Of a DNA stretch of 53,009 nucleotides, positions 44,394 to 52,523 are shown piece by piece (position 1 is the stretch's first letter; each line of letters begins with the position of its first letter). The translations under genes were made by a program, and so were the position numbers. Location of the stretch: the NCBI GenBank assembly GCA_046349635.1, contig JAXMBX010000037.1, forward strand, positions 1 through 53,009. Reading direction: 5' to 3'. Below the pieces are notes generated by a model. The model was not told the DNA's origin, did not search any database, and saw nothing but the letters and a program-made list of their open reading frames with translations. The stretch is from JAXMBX01 sp046349635. Lineage in GTDB: Bacteria; Planctomycetota; Planctomycetia; Planctomycetales; Planctomycetaceae.

Positions 44394-45656
44394 TCAGGCT
44401 TTCCCCTTCATCGCTTCCGACAAAATCCGCGACGTGCTCGGACGCATGATCCGGGGATCAACCAGTTCCCCCTTCACCAGCGTCTCACGCACTTGCTTGC
44501 CGGAGATCGAAATCGGCTTCTCTTCCTTGTGGTTCTCGGTCAGATCGACCCGGCCGATCGATTCGTAGAACGCGGCGAAACCGACCTTCACCGGCTGGAT
44601 CTGCAGGTCGCCGTTCAACTTGCTGAAAATCTCCTGGGCGTCGAAGTCACCCCAGATCGGCGTCCCGTCCTTGTAGGGAGCATCGGCGTGCTTACGCCCG
44701 ATGACAATATGCGTGTACCCGAAGTTCTGGCGATAGATCCCGTGCATCACCGCTTCCTTCGGTCCGCCGTAGAACATCTTCAGGTCCAGTCCCAGCAGCA
44801 CCACCCGGTCCGGCACCTTGTCCGAACGGCTCCCCCACAGCGAGGGATCGCTGTCCCCGTCACCCAGCGCCCGATCGGTGATCAGCGCTTCGTAGGTGTG
44901 CATCCGGATTTCCGCGTTGACGTCGTCACCCTTCGTTTCACCGATCAGCGGATTCAGAACCGCACCGGCGTTCTTCCCGTCCTTGAGCAGTTTTTCCAGG
45001 CCGTAAACCAACGCGTACTCGTGGGCACGGTGCAGCGGGTTACGCGTCTGGAACGCAACCACCGCATCCCAACCCTTCCCCGCGATCAGCTTCCGGGTTT
45101 CCACCGGAGACAGGACGTACTTGCCGAACTTGGCATTCTTTGGCTGCGGGAGGACGCGAATCTCGCCACCCAGCAGATGCGTCATATCCTTGTCGTTGAC
45201 CAGCACCATGTCCGCACCGGGGTGATCCGTCCGTTCGGTCAGGTAGACGCTCTTCAGATAGCGGGGCTTGTCCCACGCGAAGATGTCGTTGATGTCGAGC
45301 GTGGCGACGATTTCGCCCGCCGGATTCGTCAACGCCACCTTCTGACCCACCTTCAGGGACTTCGCGGTCGCTTCGTCGACCGGCAGGGACAGCGGAATCG
45401 TCCAGGCGTATTTCTTGCCGTTGCTCAGGATGTAGGACTCATCCAGCACGCGGTTGTAGGTCTCGCTGTTCATCGGACCGGTGAGCGGGCTGAGAACCCC
45501 ATCCCCGAAACGATACACCGTCGACAGGTCGGCGGCGGAAACCGGGACCTTGGTCAGCTTGGCGGCTTCCGCTTTGAACGATTCAATCTCGCCGGCCGGA
45601 ACCGTGCGATCGACGGGGGCGGAAAGTCCGCCATGAGGGGCAATCAAGTCAGCCAT
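44394..45656 (-). CDS. sat: Sulfate adenylyltransferase (ATP sulfurylase)
   Basis: 420 residues, single-chain type. Makes adenosine 5'-phosphosulfate from ATP and sulfate, the first step of sulfate assimilation. The PUA-like N-terminal domain contains LSPLTGPMNSETYNRVL. The catalytic domain has QTRNPLHRAHEY (the QxRNPxHxxH motif), and the second ATP-site block reads IVIGRKHADAP. No APS kinase domain is fused at the end. Starts by ATG at 45656; ends at a strong terminator. No cysteine-pathway neighbour in the window. Confidence 0.93.
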   Translation of the reverse strand: MADLIAPHGGLSAPVDRTVPAGEIESFKAEAAKLTKVPVSAADLSTVYRFGDGVLSPLTGPMNSETYNRVLDESYILSNGKKYAWTIPLSLPVDEATAKSLKVGQKVALTNPAGEIVATLDINDIFAWDKPRYLKSVYLTERTDHPGADMVLVNDKDMTHLLGGEIRVLPQPKNAKFGKYVLSPVETRKLIAGKGWDAVVAFQTRNPLHRAHEYALVYGLEKLLKDGKNAGAVLNPLIGETKGDDVNAEIRMHTYEALITDRALGDGDSDPSLWGSRSDKVPDRVVLLGLDLKMFYGGPKEAVMHGIYRQNFGYTHIVIGRKHADAPYKDGTPIWGDFDAQEIFSKLNGDLQIQPVKVGFAAFYESIGRVDLTENHKEEKPISISGKQVRETLVKGELVDPRIMRPSTSRILSEAMKGKA

Positions 45657-46281
45657 TTTCTTAGATCTTTCTGGAGTTCAAATAAACAGGTTCCAATGCC
45701 ATTGCCGGATTATGCGCCGGTGCGTGGTGCGGCACCTACCGGGCAACTGGTGTACGTTTGGTCCTCTCAGCGGTGACTGTTCTGCCGACGATCTCTCCAG
45801 CAAGCCGTGAGAAATCGTCCGTAGAGGATTCGCGAGGATTGGACCAGACTGACGGGGAAATTGCCCAAAGGCCGCCGGCAACCTCACGCCCGTACAGTCG
45901 AGAAGGCTTAAAGTTAGGGCATCCGCCGTTTCAGGTCAAGCGGGAGGGCAGGGGGCCGACAAGCCTCCCGAAGCAGTAAACTGTCCTGAAGCAATTTAAG
46001 GGAAATACCTTACGGCAGTTCCGGAAAACCTTGCTATGATACCGCTTGAGAAAAAGCAGCTCACAGGTTCAAAAGGGCCCCCAAGGTCTTACGCAGGATC
46101 GATTGAAACCAAAACTCCCCCGGATTGGTATCTTTTCCGCGAGAATTGCCACACACACCGCAACTCAATCGGAATCGAATACCTCCTCGCCGGAGTTCCC
46201 GTCGATTTTCGTCTGTGACATGACAAGCACGAGAACGCGTCAAATCACCCCGTGCGAAGATTGAGATTGCGAAGGATTTCC
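45657..46281. other. Long divergent region sat / PAS-HisKA protein
   Basis: About 625 bases with no supported gene. It must hold both promoters; TATGAT at about 46034 could be a -10 box for the plus-strand gene. The 180 bases upstream of sat are rich in GCC/GGC words, but I could not match them to a SAM or other known riboswitch. Confidence 0.4.
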
Positions 46282-46959
46282 ATGGATCGATCGCTGGATG
46301 CTGATGATCGGATGGACGTTGAAGTGAATGATGAGATTTCTCCCAGCGGAGAGATTGTCTTCTCCCTCCAGGAATGGGGCGAACTGCAACAGGTTCCGCT
46401 TATCGTCGCCGATCTCAGCGGCAGGGTGCTGGAGATCCTTCCCAACGGCTCCGCGGAGCTGGAGAAACTCCACCCCCTTCTTCTGGGGCAGAATTTACGG
46501 GAACTCCCCGCCTCCTCCGCAGGCAACGCAGTAATTACCTTCGAGAGATTGTGGGAAGGACTCCTCACCTCCGGAATGCAGGGGGACGTGACGATCGGCT
46601 TTTCCGATCCCACGGGCGAGTTGCACCTCCTGCGCGGGACCGGCGTCGTCGTCCTCCGCAAGGATCAGGTGGAAGAGGAAGAGGTCCAGGCGCACGTCGT
46701 TCTTGCCTTCCGCCCGAAAGGAGCAGGCGAAGAACAATCCGTCAGTCCGGACGTCATCGAGCTCTGCACGACGATCCGACGCCTGGTTCATGACATCAAC
46801 AACGATCTCACCACTTGCCTCTGCGAACTTGCCCAGATCAAGAATCATGAACGCGGACAATCTCAGGAGGAATTCCAGAAACGGATTGAATTGATGGAAG
46901 GTCTGCTCCTGGAAATCTCCGGGAAAAATCGCAAGGTGTCGAGTCTCTGTCGAAAGTGA
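46282..46959 (+). CDS. PAS-like protein with HisKA-type helix but no ATPase domain
   Basis: 225 residues, soluble. Residues about 25-145 look like a PAS sensor fold (QVPLIVADLSGRVLEILPNG, then beta-rich FSDPTGELHLLRGTGVV). From about 155 an amphipathic helix carries RRLVHDINNDLTTCLCEL. This resembles the H-box of histidine kinases of the AHDFNN type, with His near 169. The protein then ends after one more helix: no N, G1, F or G2 box follows, so it cannot bind ATP as a kinase. It lies 75 bases before a LuxR-type response regulator on the same strand. A phosphotransfer or scaffold role is inferred. The start has GAAGGA upstream. Confidence 0.6.
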   Translation: MDRSLDADDRMDVEVNDEISPSGEIVFSLQEWGELQQVPLIVADLSGRVLEILPNGSAELEKLHPLLLGQNLRELPASSAGNAVITFERLWEGLLTSGMQGDVTIGFSDPTGELHLLRGTGVVVLRKDQVEEEEVQAHVVLAFRPKGAGEEQSVSPDVIELCTTIRRLVHDINNDLTTCLCELAQIKNHERGQSQEEFQKRIELMEGLLLEISGKNRKVSSLCRK

Positions 46960-47034
46960 ATGACGACGTTTGCAGTCATTTTTGGGGTAGGACTTAAAAT
47001 TCAAACTTTTAAGTAAAGTTAAAGGCGGTCAAAC

Positions 47035-47694
47035 ATGAATAGCGGGCCAATTCGCGTCTTGTTGATTGACGACCATCGGGTCTTGCTGGAATCTCTGGCA
47101 AAATGCCTGTCGCAATCGGAGGGGATTGAAGTCGTCGGCATGGCATCCGATTCGGTCGAGGGGCTGGCGCTGATCCATTCGCTCAAGCCGGATCTCCTCA
47201 TCAGTGATGTCGATATCCCCGGGCGCAGCATTTTCGAAGTCGTCCAGGATGGCCTCAAGGCGCACCCCACGATGAAGGTCTTCTTCCTCTCGGGCTTTCT
47301 CTCAGATGCCTTCGTCGAACACGCCCTGCGGTGCAAAACCCATGGCTATCTCCTCAAGGGGGAAAGCACCGACAAAATCATCGATTCCATTCGACGGGTC
47401 ATGCAGGGAGAACAATGCTTCTCCGCCGAGGTCATTGCCCGCCTGGAATTCGACAGCCGCAAGAATCGCATGACGGTCCGCAATCACAGTCCCCTGGCGT
47501 CACTCACCGCCCGGCAACTCGAAGTCCTCCGACTGCTTGCCCGCGGGGAAAGCGTCAAGGAGGCCGCCCGTCACCTCCATCTCTCACAGAAGTCGGTCGA
47601 CAGCCACAAGTATCGACTGATGTACAAGCTCGGCATTCACGACCGGGTCCAGCTCACCCGGCTCGCCATCCGCGAAGGGATCATGAATCCCTGA
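47035..47694 (+). CDS. NarL/FixJ-type response regulator
   Basis: 219 residues. Receiver domain 1-125 with LLIDDHRV acidic pair, phosphoacceptor in LISDVDIPG, and the Lys of GYLLKGE. LuxR-type helix-turn-helix at about 150-215 (LTARQLEVLRLLARGES ... SVDSHKYRLMYKLG). DNA-binding regulator, activated by phosphorylation. It follows the PAS/HisKA-like gene by 75 bases and was probably co-transcribed with it. No complete partner kinase adjoins, so the phosphate donor is unknown. Confidence 0.9.
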   Translation: MNSGPIRVLLIDDHRVLLESLAKCLSQSEGIEVVGMASDSVEGLALIHSLKPDLLISDVDIPGRSIFEVVQDGLKAHPTMKVFFLSGFLSDAFVEHALRCKTHGYLLKGESTDKIIDSIRRVMQGEQCFSAEVIARLEFDSRKNRMTVRNHSPLASLTARQLEVLRLLARGESVKEAARHLHLSQKSVDSHKYRLMYKLGIHDRVQLTRLAIREGIMNP

Positions 47695-47754
47695 CCTTGA
47701 TTTGCCTCGTCTTGGATCGTCGTTCGACGAACCAATCGGCTGATCACCCGCCGA

Positions 47755-48444
47755 TCACTTCTCGGGATCAGCCAATTCCCTCTGATATAACGCCAGATTC
47801 ATCTGCAACTGCACCAGCCGCTGCCATTCTCCCCACGGAATGGACATCTGCTGCCCGGCATGCTCTTCCCCTGCATCCACGATCTGCGAGATTTCGTGGT
47901 GCAGGTACGTGAGCAGGTCATACATCACCGCCGCGTGGCGCGGACGCAGGTCGCGCGGCAAAGGCGGCGGCCCGTCCGGAAACGGCGATTCCATCTCCTC
48001 GATGTCCACGTCCGAATCCTGCATGTCCGGCGAATCGGACTGCAACGCCGGATTGTGTGGACGTTCTCCCGAAACAGTCATCGTTCCACTCTCGACCGCC
48101 CCCAGCCCTTCCGTACTCCGATCGAGTCCGTTCCGCCGCGCCGCCAGTTCTTCCGGACTCCCGAACAGCAGCAACGACTTTCCGAGTGCGATCTGATCCC
48201 CCGCCTTTAGCACACGGATCTGAACCGGCGTTCCATTCACACGGGTGCCGTTCGTACTGTCCAGATCCGTGAGAATGATCTGCCCGCTGTCATCCTGGAT
48301 CTTGGCGTGAAACCGGCTCACTCGTTCATCGTTGAGGCGGATGGTGTTCTCATCCTCCCGTCCAATGGACAAAGGAGTCGGGACATTGCGGTAGATATAA
48401 CCCCGCTCAAGCCCGTTGAGGATCTGCAATGTGATCAGCGCCAT
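47755..48444 (-). CDS. FHA-domain protein
   Basis: 229 residues. The FHA fold at residues 1-100 has the key blocks SIGREDENTIRL, SRFHAKI and DSTNGTRVNG, which bind phosphothreonine peptides. An acidic, Pro-rich linker (about 105-165) leads to a helical C-terminal part (LTYLHHEISQIVDAGEEH, WGEWQRLVQLQMNLALYQREL). It is probably an adaptor of Ser/Thr-kinase signalling, but no kinase gene is near. Convergent with the response regulator, 60 bases apart. Confidence 0.88.
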   Translation of the reverse strand: MALITLQILNGLERGYIYRNVPTPLSIGREDENTIRLNDERVSRFHAKIQDDSGQIILTDLDSTNGTRVNGTPVQIRVLKAGDQIALGKSLLLFGSPEELAARRNGLDRSTEGLGAVESGTMTVSGERPHNPALQSDSPDMQDSDVDIEEMESPFPDGPPPLPRDLRPRHAAVMYDLLTYLHHEISQIVDAGEEHAGQQMSIPWGEWQRLVQLQMNLALYQRELADPEK

Positions 48445-48817
48445 ACGCTCCTCAGCAGTCCCACAGAGACAACTCCGGCGTCGATTCCGAATGTCAGATC
48501 AGGGATTGATGCCGACAGATGTTCGAAATCCTCTTCCGGAGATACGTTTCCCCGACCCCACCCGGAAAAAATTGCGGCGGAAGGGAATTTTTGCGACCTG
48601 GAACCTCTTTATTGTCTTTGTACCGCGGCCAAAAAGCAACGTCAACAAGTTATTCCCCTCCTTTGAGTTGTGGCCGCCGATCGGGGCCGGGAGGGAGGGC
48701 TATTCAGTGGGAACGCGGACAGATAGAATATTTCAACACGTCCCATGCCGAATAAACTTCGGCGAATTAACTCCGTGTGGGCAATTTCCAGAGTTTGCAA
48801 CCAGAAACGAGGCCGAT
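48445..48817. other. Divergent region FHA / Bax-inhibitor-1 gene
   Basis: About 370 bases containing both promoters. The frame of the plus-strand gene stays open back to 48416, but that part has no family similarity and is treated as non-coding. No RNA or repeat recognised. Confidence 0.4.
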
Positions 48818-49576
48818 GTGAGGACTTCCAATCCGATTCTGAACGAAAAGACATTTTCCGTGGGTACGCCAAGTGGCCTGGGGGATCTCGCCGGTTCGCG
48901 GATGACGCTGGAAGGCTCCGCCTTCAAAACCGGAATCCTGCTCCTGTTGACCCTAGCCGGTGCGGGTTACACCTGGCACCTGTTTTTCCAGCAGCAGGGG
49001 AACCCGGGAGCGGTCGTTCCCTTGATGATCGGCGGGGGAATCGTCGGCTTCATCGTCTCGATGATCTGCATCTTCAAGCCCACAACCTCACCCATGCTCG
49101 CCCCGGTCTATGCCCTCGCCGAGGGACTCTTCCTGGGGGGCATCTCCGCCAGCATTGAAGCACGATATCCCGGCGTCGCGCTGCAAGCCGTGATGGCCAC
49201 CTTTGGAACCCTCGCCGCATTGCTCGTCGCCTATACCACCCGCATGATCCGCGCCACCGAGAACTTCAAGCTCGGTGTCGTCGCCGCCACTGGCGGAATT
49301 TGCCTCATGTATCTGGGCTTGATGATCATGCGGCTGTTCGGAATGGAAGTCGGTTTCCTCAACAACAACCCCGCCCTCTCCATCGGAATCAGCGTCGTCA
49401 TCGTGATCGTCGCCGCCCTGAATCTGGTCCTCGACTTTGACTTCATCGAAGAAGGGGCCGCCCGCGGCGCTCCCAAGTACATGGAATGGTACGCCGCCCT
49501 GGGACTCATGCTCACCCTCGTCTGGCTGTACATCGAACTCCTCAAACTGTTCGCCAAACTCAGCAAAAAGGATTAG
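48818..49576 (+). CDS. Bax inhibitor-1/YccA-type membrane protein
   Basis: 252 residues with seven hydrophobic helices (GILLLLTLAGAGYTWHLFF, MIGGGIVGFIVSMICIF and others). The pattern matches the bacterial BI-1 group that begins R-T/S-S-N-P-x-L (here VRTSNPILNEKTFSVG). The start is taken as GTG at 48818 because the family begins exactly there and GAGG precedes it; an ATG inside at 48901 would cut the conserved N-terminus. Members are proposed to be calcium channels or stress-related membrane proteins. Acidic residues near the end (LDFDFIEEGA) fit the family. Confidence 0.85.
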   Translation: MRTSNPILNEKTFSVGTPSGLGDLAGSRMTLEGSAFKTGILLLLTLAGAGYTWHLFFQQQGNPGAVVPLMIGGGIVGFIVSMICIFKPTTSPMLAPVYALAEGLFLGGISASIEARYPGVALQAVMATFGTLAALLVAYTTRMIRATENFKLGVVAATGGICLMYLGLMIMRLFGMEVGFLNNNPALSIGISVVIVIVAALNLVLDFDFIEEGAARGAPKYMEWYAALGLMLTLVWLYIELLKLFAKLSKKD

Positions 49577-49610
49577 CAGACCGCCATTTCACCCTTGCTT
49601 GCAAGTGTCT

Positions 49611-49648
49611 TGGGTGGCATGCCCACTTCGCGAAGCAGGGTGGGCATG
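49611..49648. repeat. Family A palindrome, copy 5
   Basis: Arms CATGCCCAC (49618-49626) and GTGGGCATG (49640-49648) pair perfectly with core TTCGCGAA. Almost identical to copy 3. Lies 35 bases after the Bax-inhibitor-1 stop and before mogA. Confidence 0.85.
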
Positions 49649-49726
49649 TGCGCGTTTCACTTTGATTTGTGCGTATCGCCTGACAAGTGTGGATAGGCGG
49701 ACTACAAGAACCACTTAAGGCGAATA

Positions 49727-50266
49727 ATGACAGACTCCACCCCGGCACGGATCGGATTGGTCACCATTTCCGACCGTGCCAGCCGGGGGGACTATGAAGA
49801 CCTCGGCGGCCCCGCGATGCACGCGTGCCTGTCCGAAATTCTCACTTCCCCCTGGGAACCGGTCGCGAAGATCATCCCGGATGAACGTCCGCTGATCGAG
49901 CAGACCCTGAAGCAACTCGCCGACGAAGCAGGCTGCTGCCTGATCGTCACCACCGGCGGAACCGGCCCCGCGAAACGGGACGTCACTCCCGAAGCCACCG
50001 CCGCCGTCTGCGAAAAAATCCTCGATGGCTTTGCCGAGCAGATGCGCGCCGTCTCCCTCAAGTTCGTCCCCACCGCCATTCTCTCTCGCCAGATCGCGGG
50101 CATTCGAGGCAAATCCCTGATCGTGAATCTCCCCGGCAAACCGAGTGCGATTCGCGATTGCCTGCTCGCCGTCTTCGGCGCCATCCCCTACTGCATCGAC
50201 CTGATCGAAGGCCCGTACCTCACGACCAACGAACAGGTCGTGAAAGCCTTCCGCCCCAAAAAATAG
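49727..50266 (+). CDS. mog: Molybdopterin adenylyltransferase MogA/MoaB family
   Basis: 179 residues. Adenylates molybdopterin as a step before molybdenum insertion. Family blocks: IGLVTISDRASRGDYEDLGG at the N-terminus, TTGGTGPAKRDVTPEA in the substrate loop, and VNLPGKPSAIRDCL near the C-terminus. The length agrees with MogA. The gene stands alone here, with a family A repeat on each side. Confidence 0.92.
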   Translation: MTDSTPARIGLVTISDRASRGDYEDLGGPAMHACLSEILTSPWEPVAKIIPDERPLIEQTLKQLADEAGCCLIVTTGGTGPAKRDVTPEATAAVCEKILDGFAEQMRAVSLKFVPTAILSRQIAGIRGKSLIVNLPGKPSAIRDCLLAVFGAIPYCIDLIEGPYLTTNEQVVKAFRPKK

Positions 50267-50282
50267 CGAATCTTCTATCTTT

Positions 50283-50325
50283 GGGTGGCATGCCTACATC
50301 GCCGCCCAGCGGCAGGGTAGGCATG
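50283..50325. repeat. Family A palindrome, copy 6
   Basis: Arms CATGCCTAC (50289-50297) and GTAGGCATG (50317-50325) pair perfectly; the core GCCGCCCAGCGGC pairs again. Same CCTAC/GTAGG variant as copy 1. Lies 16 bases after the mogA stop. Confidence 0.85.
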
Positions 50326-50352
50326 TTCGCATTGCATTGGCATGAACGCCGA

Positions 50353-50381
50353 AACTAGCCCCAAGCGCCAGCGCGGGGTTC
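50353..50381. repeat. Family C palindrome, copy 2
   Basis: ACTAGCCCCAAGCGCCAGCG then CGGGGTT, the same stem as copy 1 at 43497 with loop CCAG. Lies between mogA and the convergent SPFH operon. Confidence 0.7.
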
Positions 50382-50414
50382 TTTACTTTCAAATGTCGCG
50401 GCTACCTTGAGATC

Positions 50415-51387
50415 TTACGGCTTCGGCTGCGATGAACCGGCAGGCTCTTCCGACGCCGGCACCGACTTCAAAATCGACACATCCACCGGCTGCTCCCCGT
50501 CCAGCAGCACCCGTCCCTGCAGACGCGGGAAAATCTCCCCGATCGCGGAAAGATACAGCCGCTGCAACGCCCCCTGCCGTGCCTGCTCATCGCCGGAACT
50601 TCTCATCGACTCCAGCAACACCGCAAACCGATCCGCCTCTGCCTGCGCCAATGACACCCGCGCATGCCGTTCCGTTTCCGCCCGGTCTTTCAGTTGGTGG
50701 GCCTGCGCCTGCGCATCCGCTAGCAGCCGCGCTTCCTGCGCTTCCGCTTCGCTGATCAGCCGCGCCCGTTCCGCGCGGGCATTGGCCACCTCCAGGAACG
50801 CCTGCTTCACCAGCAGCGGGGGACGCACGTCATTCAGGTTGATATCCTCAATCTCAATCCCCAGTCCTCCCGCCCGCGCCGATTTCTGCAGGCTCTCGGT
50901 CAATAGCCGCCGCAATTCGTTCAATCCCAGCGGATGCACGTAATCCACCCCGCTCCGGGCGACGATGTTCGTCACTTCCTGCTCCAGGAACACCCCCAGG
51001 AGCTGCTCGGAAAAACTCGCCCCGAACAAAAACCGCTGCGGCTCCGCGATCCGATACTGCACCGTCGCCGCCAGCGACAGCACATTCTTATCCCCCGTCA
51101 CGAATTCCCCCCGCCGCGTCGCGGGATCCGGGATCTCGAAGCGGTCATTTCCCTCTTCCTCCAACGGCAACCCGATCGTCAAGATCCGCGTCTCTCCCAG
51201 GTTCACCCGGTCAATCCGCGAAGCAGGCCAGGGGGAGGGCATAATGCAATCCCCGGCCCGATCAGTTGCCTGCGCCCCGGGCTTTGCCGCCACACCCTGC
51301 TCGTTGCCGCCACTGATAACGCAACCCGGTCGCCAGATACACTGCGACCAGCACCATCCCCACAATCACCGCACGGGAGAACTTCAT
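50415..51387 (-). pseudogene. HflK-like SPFH membrane protein, N-terminal frame broken
   Basis: SPFH proteins form large rings on the membrane and, as HflK/HflC, control FtsH proteolysis. The body (316 residues open from 51365) has PWPASRIDRVNLGETR, TGDKNVLSLAATVQYRIAEP, a long Ala/Glu/Gln coiled coil and the C-terminal LYLSAIGEIFPRLQGR block, all HflK-type. The true start is ATG at 51387, which overlaps the previous stop as ATGA and encodes a membrane anchor (SRAVIVGMVLVAVYLATGLR). That frame is lost near 51320 by one missing base. A further lost G and extra C swap the expected GLHYALP block out of frame near 51240. Either a damaged gene or local sequence errors. Confidence 0.7.
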
Positions 51388-52523
51388 TTCTTCGTCTCCC
51401 CCGTTTTGTCAGGAGATGGCTGTACCGGAGACGATGCAGGAATTTTCGGCGATTTCGACTGCGGAACTCCCTCCGTCAGCATCCGGAACAGCGGACTGGA
51501 CGCCGACAAAATCAACGTGCTCTTCTGATTCAGCACTTTGCGATACGTCTCCAGCGTCCGCAAAAACTGAAACAACTCCGGGTCTGCTGCATACGCCTTA
51601 TTCCGGATCTCCAGCGCCCGGGCTTCCCCCGCTCCGCGGGTCCGCGCCGCGTCCGCCTGCGCCTGTGCGATCAGCTCCTCGCTCCTTCGACGCGCCCGGC
51701 TTTCGATCACCGTCTTCTCCGCTTCACCCGCGCTCCGGTAATACTGCGCGATTTTCTCCCGCTCTTTCCGCATCCGTTCATACACCGCAAACAGGTTCGC
51801 CTCCGGGAGATTCAACCGCTTGACCCCATAGTCCACCAGTTCGATCCCCAGCCGCTGCTGCAGCGGTTCACTCTCATCCGGCCGTTGACGCGCCAGCTTC
51901 AGAATCTTCTCCCCCAGCTCTTCAATCGGATTGGCCTTCTGCGGCGGTGATTCCGAATCCTGCGCCGACAAAATCTTGCTCAGCTCAATCGAGCCGATCT
52001 CCGAAGAGACAATCGAACGGATTCGCGTATCGATCCGCGCCTCCGCCGCCGGAACGCTCCCCAGGCTCCGATAAAACTTGACCACCGGCCTTTGCAACAG
52101 ATCGCTCGAAGGCTTCGCTTCCTCCGCAATCTTCCACGTCACGAAACTCCCGATCGTCAGGTTCTTCCGATCGCTGGTAAACATCTCCCGCGCTGGCGGA
52201 TCGAATACCTGCAACCGCCGGTCAAATCTGCGGACCGTCTCAATCGGCCAGGGGAATTTCAGATGCAGCCCCCGGTCACTCCGCTCCGGTGCCACCTGAT
52301 CATACACCGCCACGATCTTCCCCAGCCGCTCCACAATGCAGTCTTCCGTCTCATCAACAATGAACAAAGACGTCGCCAGCCACACCAGCAGCAACACCAT
52401 CCCCACACGTTTCCCCCAGGAACGCGGGATTCGAGGCTTTGTAGCAACAGACGTTTTCACAGTTTCAGAAGACATTTCCACGCTTTCAGACACAGACAAC
52501 CAGACACGAACAAACAACTTCAC
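51384..52523 (-). CDS. HflC-like SPFH membrane protein
   Basis: 379 residues. One N-terminal membrane segment (VGMVLLLVWLATSLFIVDET) is followed by the SPFH domain (ERLGKIVAVYDQVAPERSDRGLHLKFPWP, a GLHxKxPWP block) to about residue 220. Then comes a long charged coiled coil with YERMRKEREKIAQYYRSAGE, the HflC hallmark, and DPELFQFLRTLETYRK. The tail is Pro/Ser/Lys-rich. It is the middle gene of three same-strand SPFH genes. The start is GTG at 52523, overlapping the previous stop as GTGA, while its own stop overlaps the next ATG. An internal ATG at 52475 is an alternative start. Confidence 0.8.
   Translation of the reverse strand: MKLFVRVWLSVSESVEMSSETVKTSVATKPRIPRSWGKRVGMVLLLVWLATSLFIVDETEDCIVERLGKIVAVYDQVAPERSDRGLHLKFPWPIETVRRFDRRLQVFDPPAREMFTSDRKNLTIGSFVTWKIAEEAKPSSDLLQRPVVKFYRSLGSVPAAEARIDTRIRSIVSSEIGSIELSKILSAQDSESPPQKANPIEELGEKILKLARQRPDESEPLQQRLGIELVDYGVKRLNLPEANLFAVYERMRKEREKIAQYYRSAGEAEKTVIESRARRRSEELIAQAQADAARTRGAGEARALEIRNKAYAADPELFQFLRTLETYRKVLNQKSTLILSASSPLFRMLTEGVPQSKSPKIPASSPVQPSPDKTGETKK

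Noticed and set aside
44217..45776. 519-codon plus-strand frame opposite sat
   Set aside because: Arg/His/Gln-rich, overlaps the whole ATP sulfurylase gene, no recognisable domain.
45657..45840. Leader of sat considered as a SAM-type riboswitch
   Set aside because: None of the conserved core motifs of known sulfur-related riboswitches could be placed.
46036..46218. 60-codon plus-strand frame upstream of the PAS-like gene
   Set aside because: Its start codon falls on the likely -10 box and no family or ribosome site supports it.
48416..48817. N-terminal extension of the Bax-inhibitor-1 gene
   Set aside because: Conserved family sequence begins at the GTG at 48818; the extension has no similarity and overlaps the FHA gene's start region.
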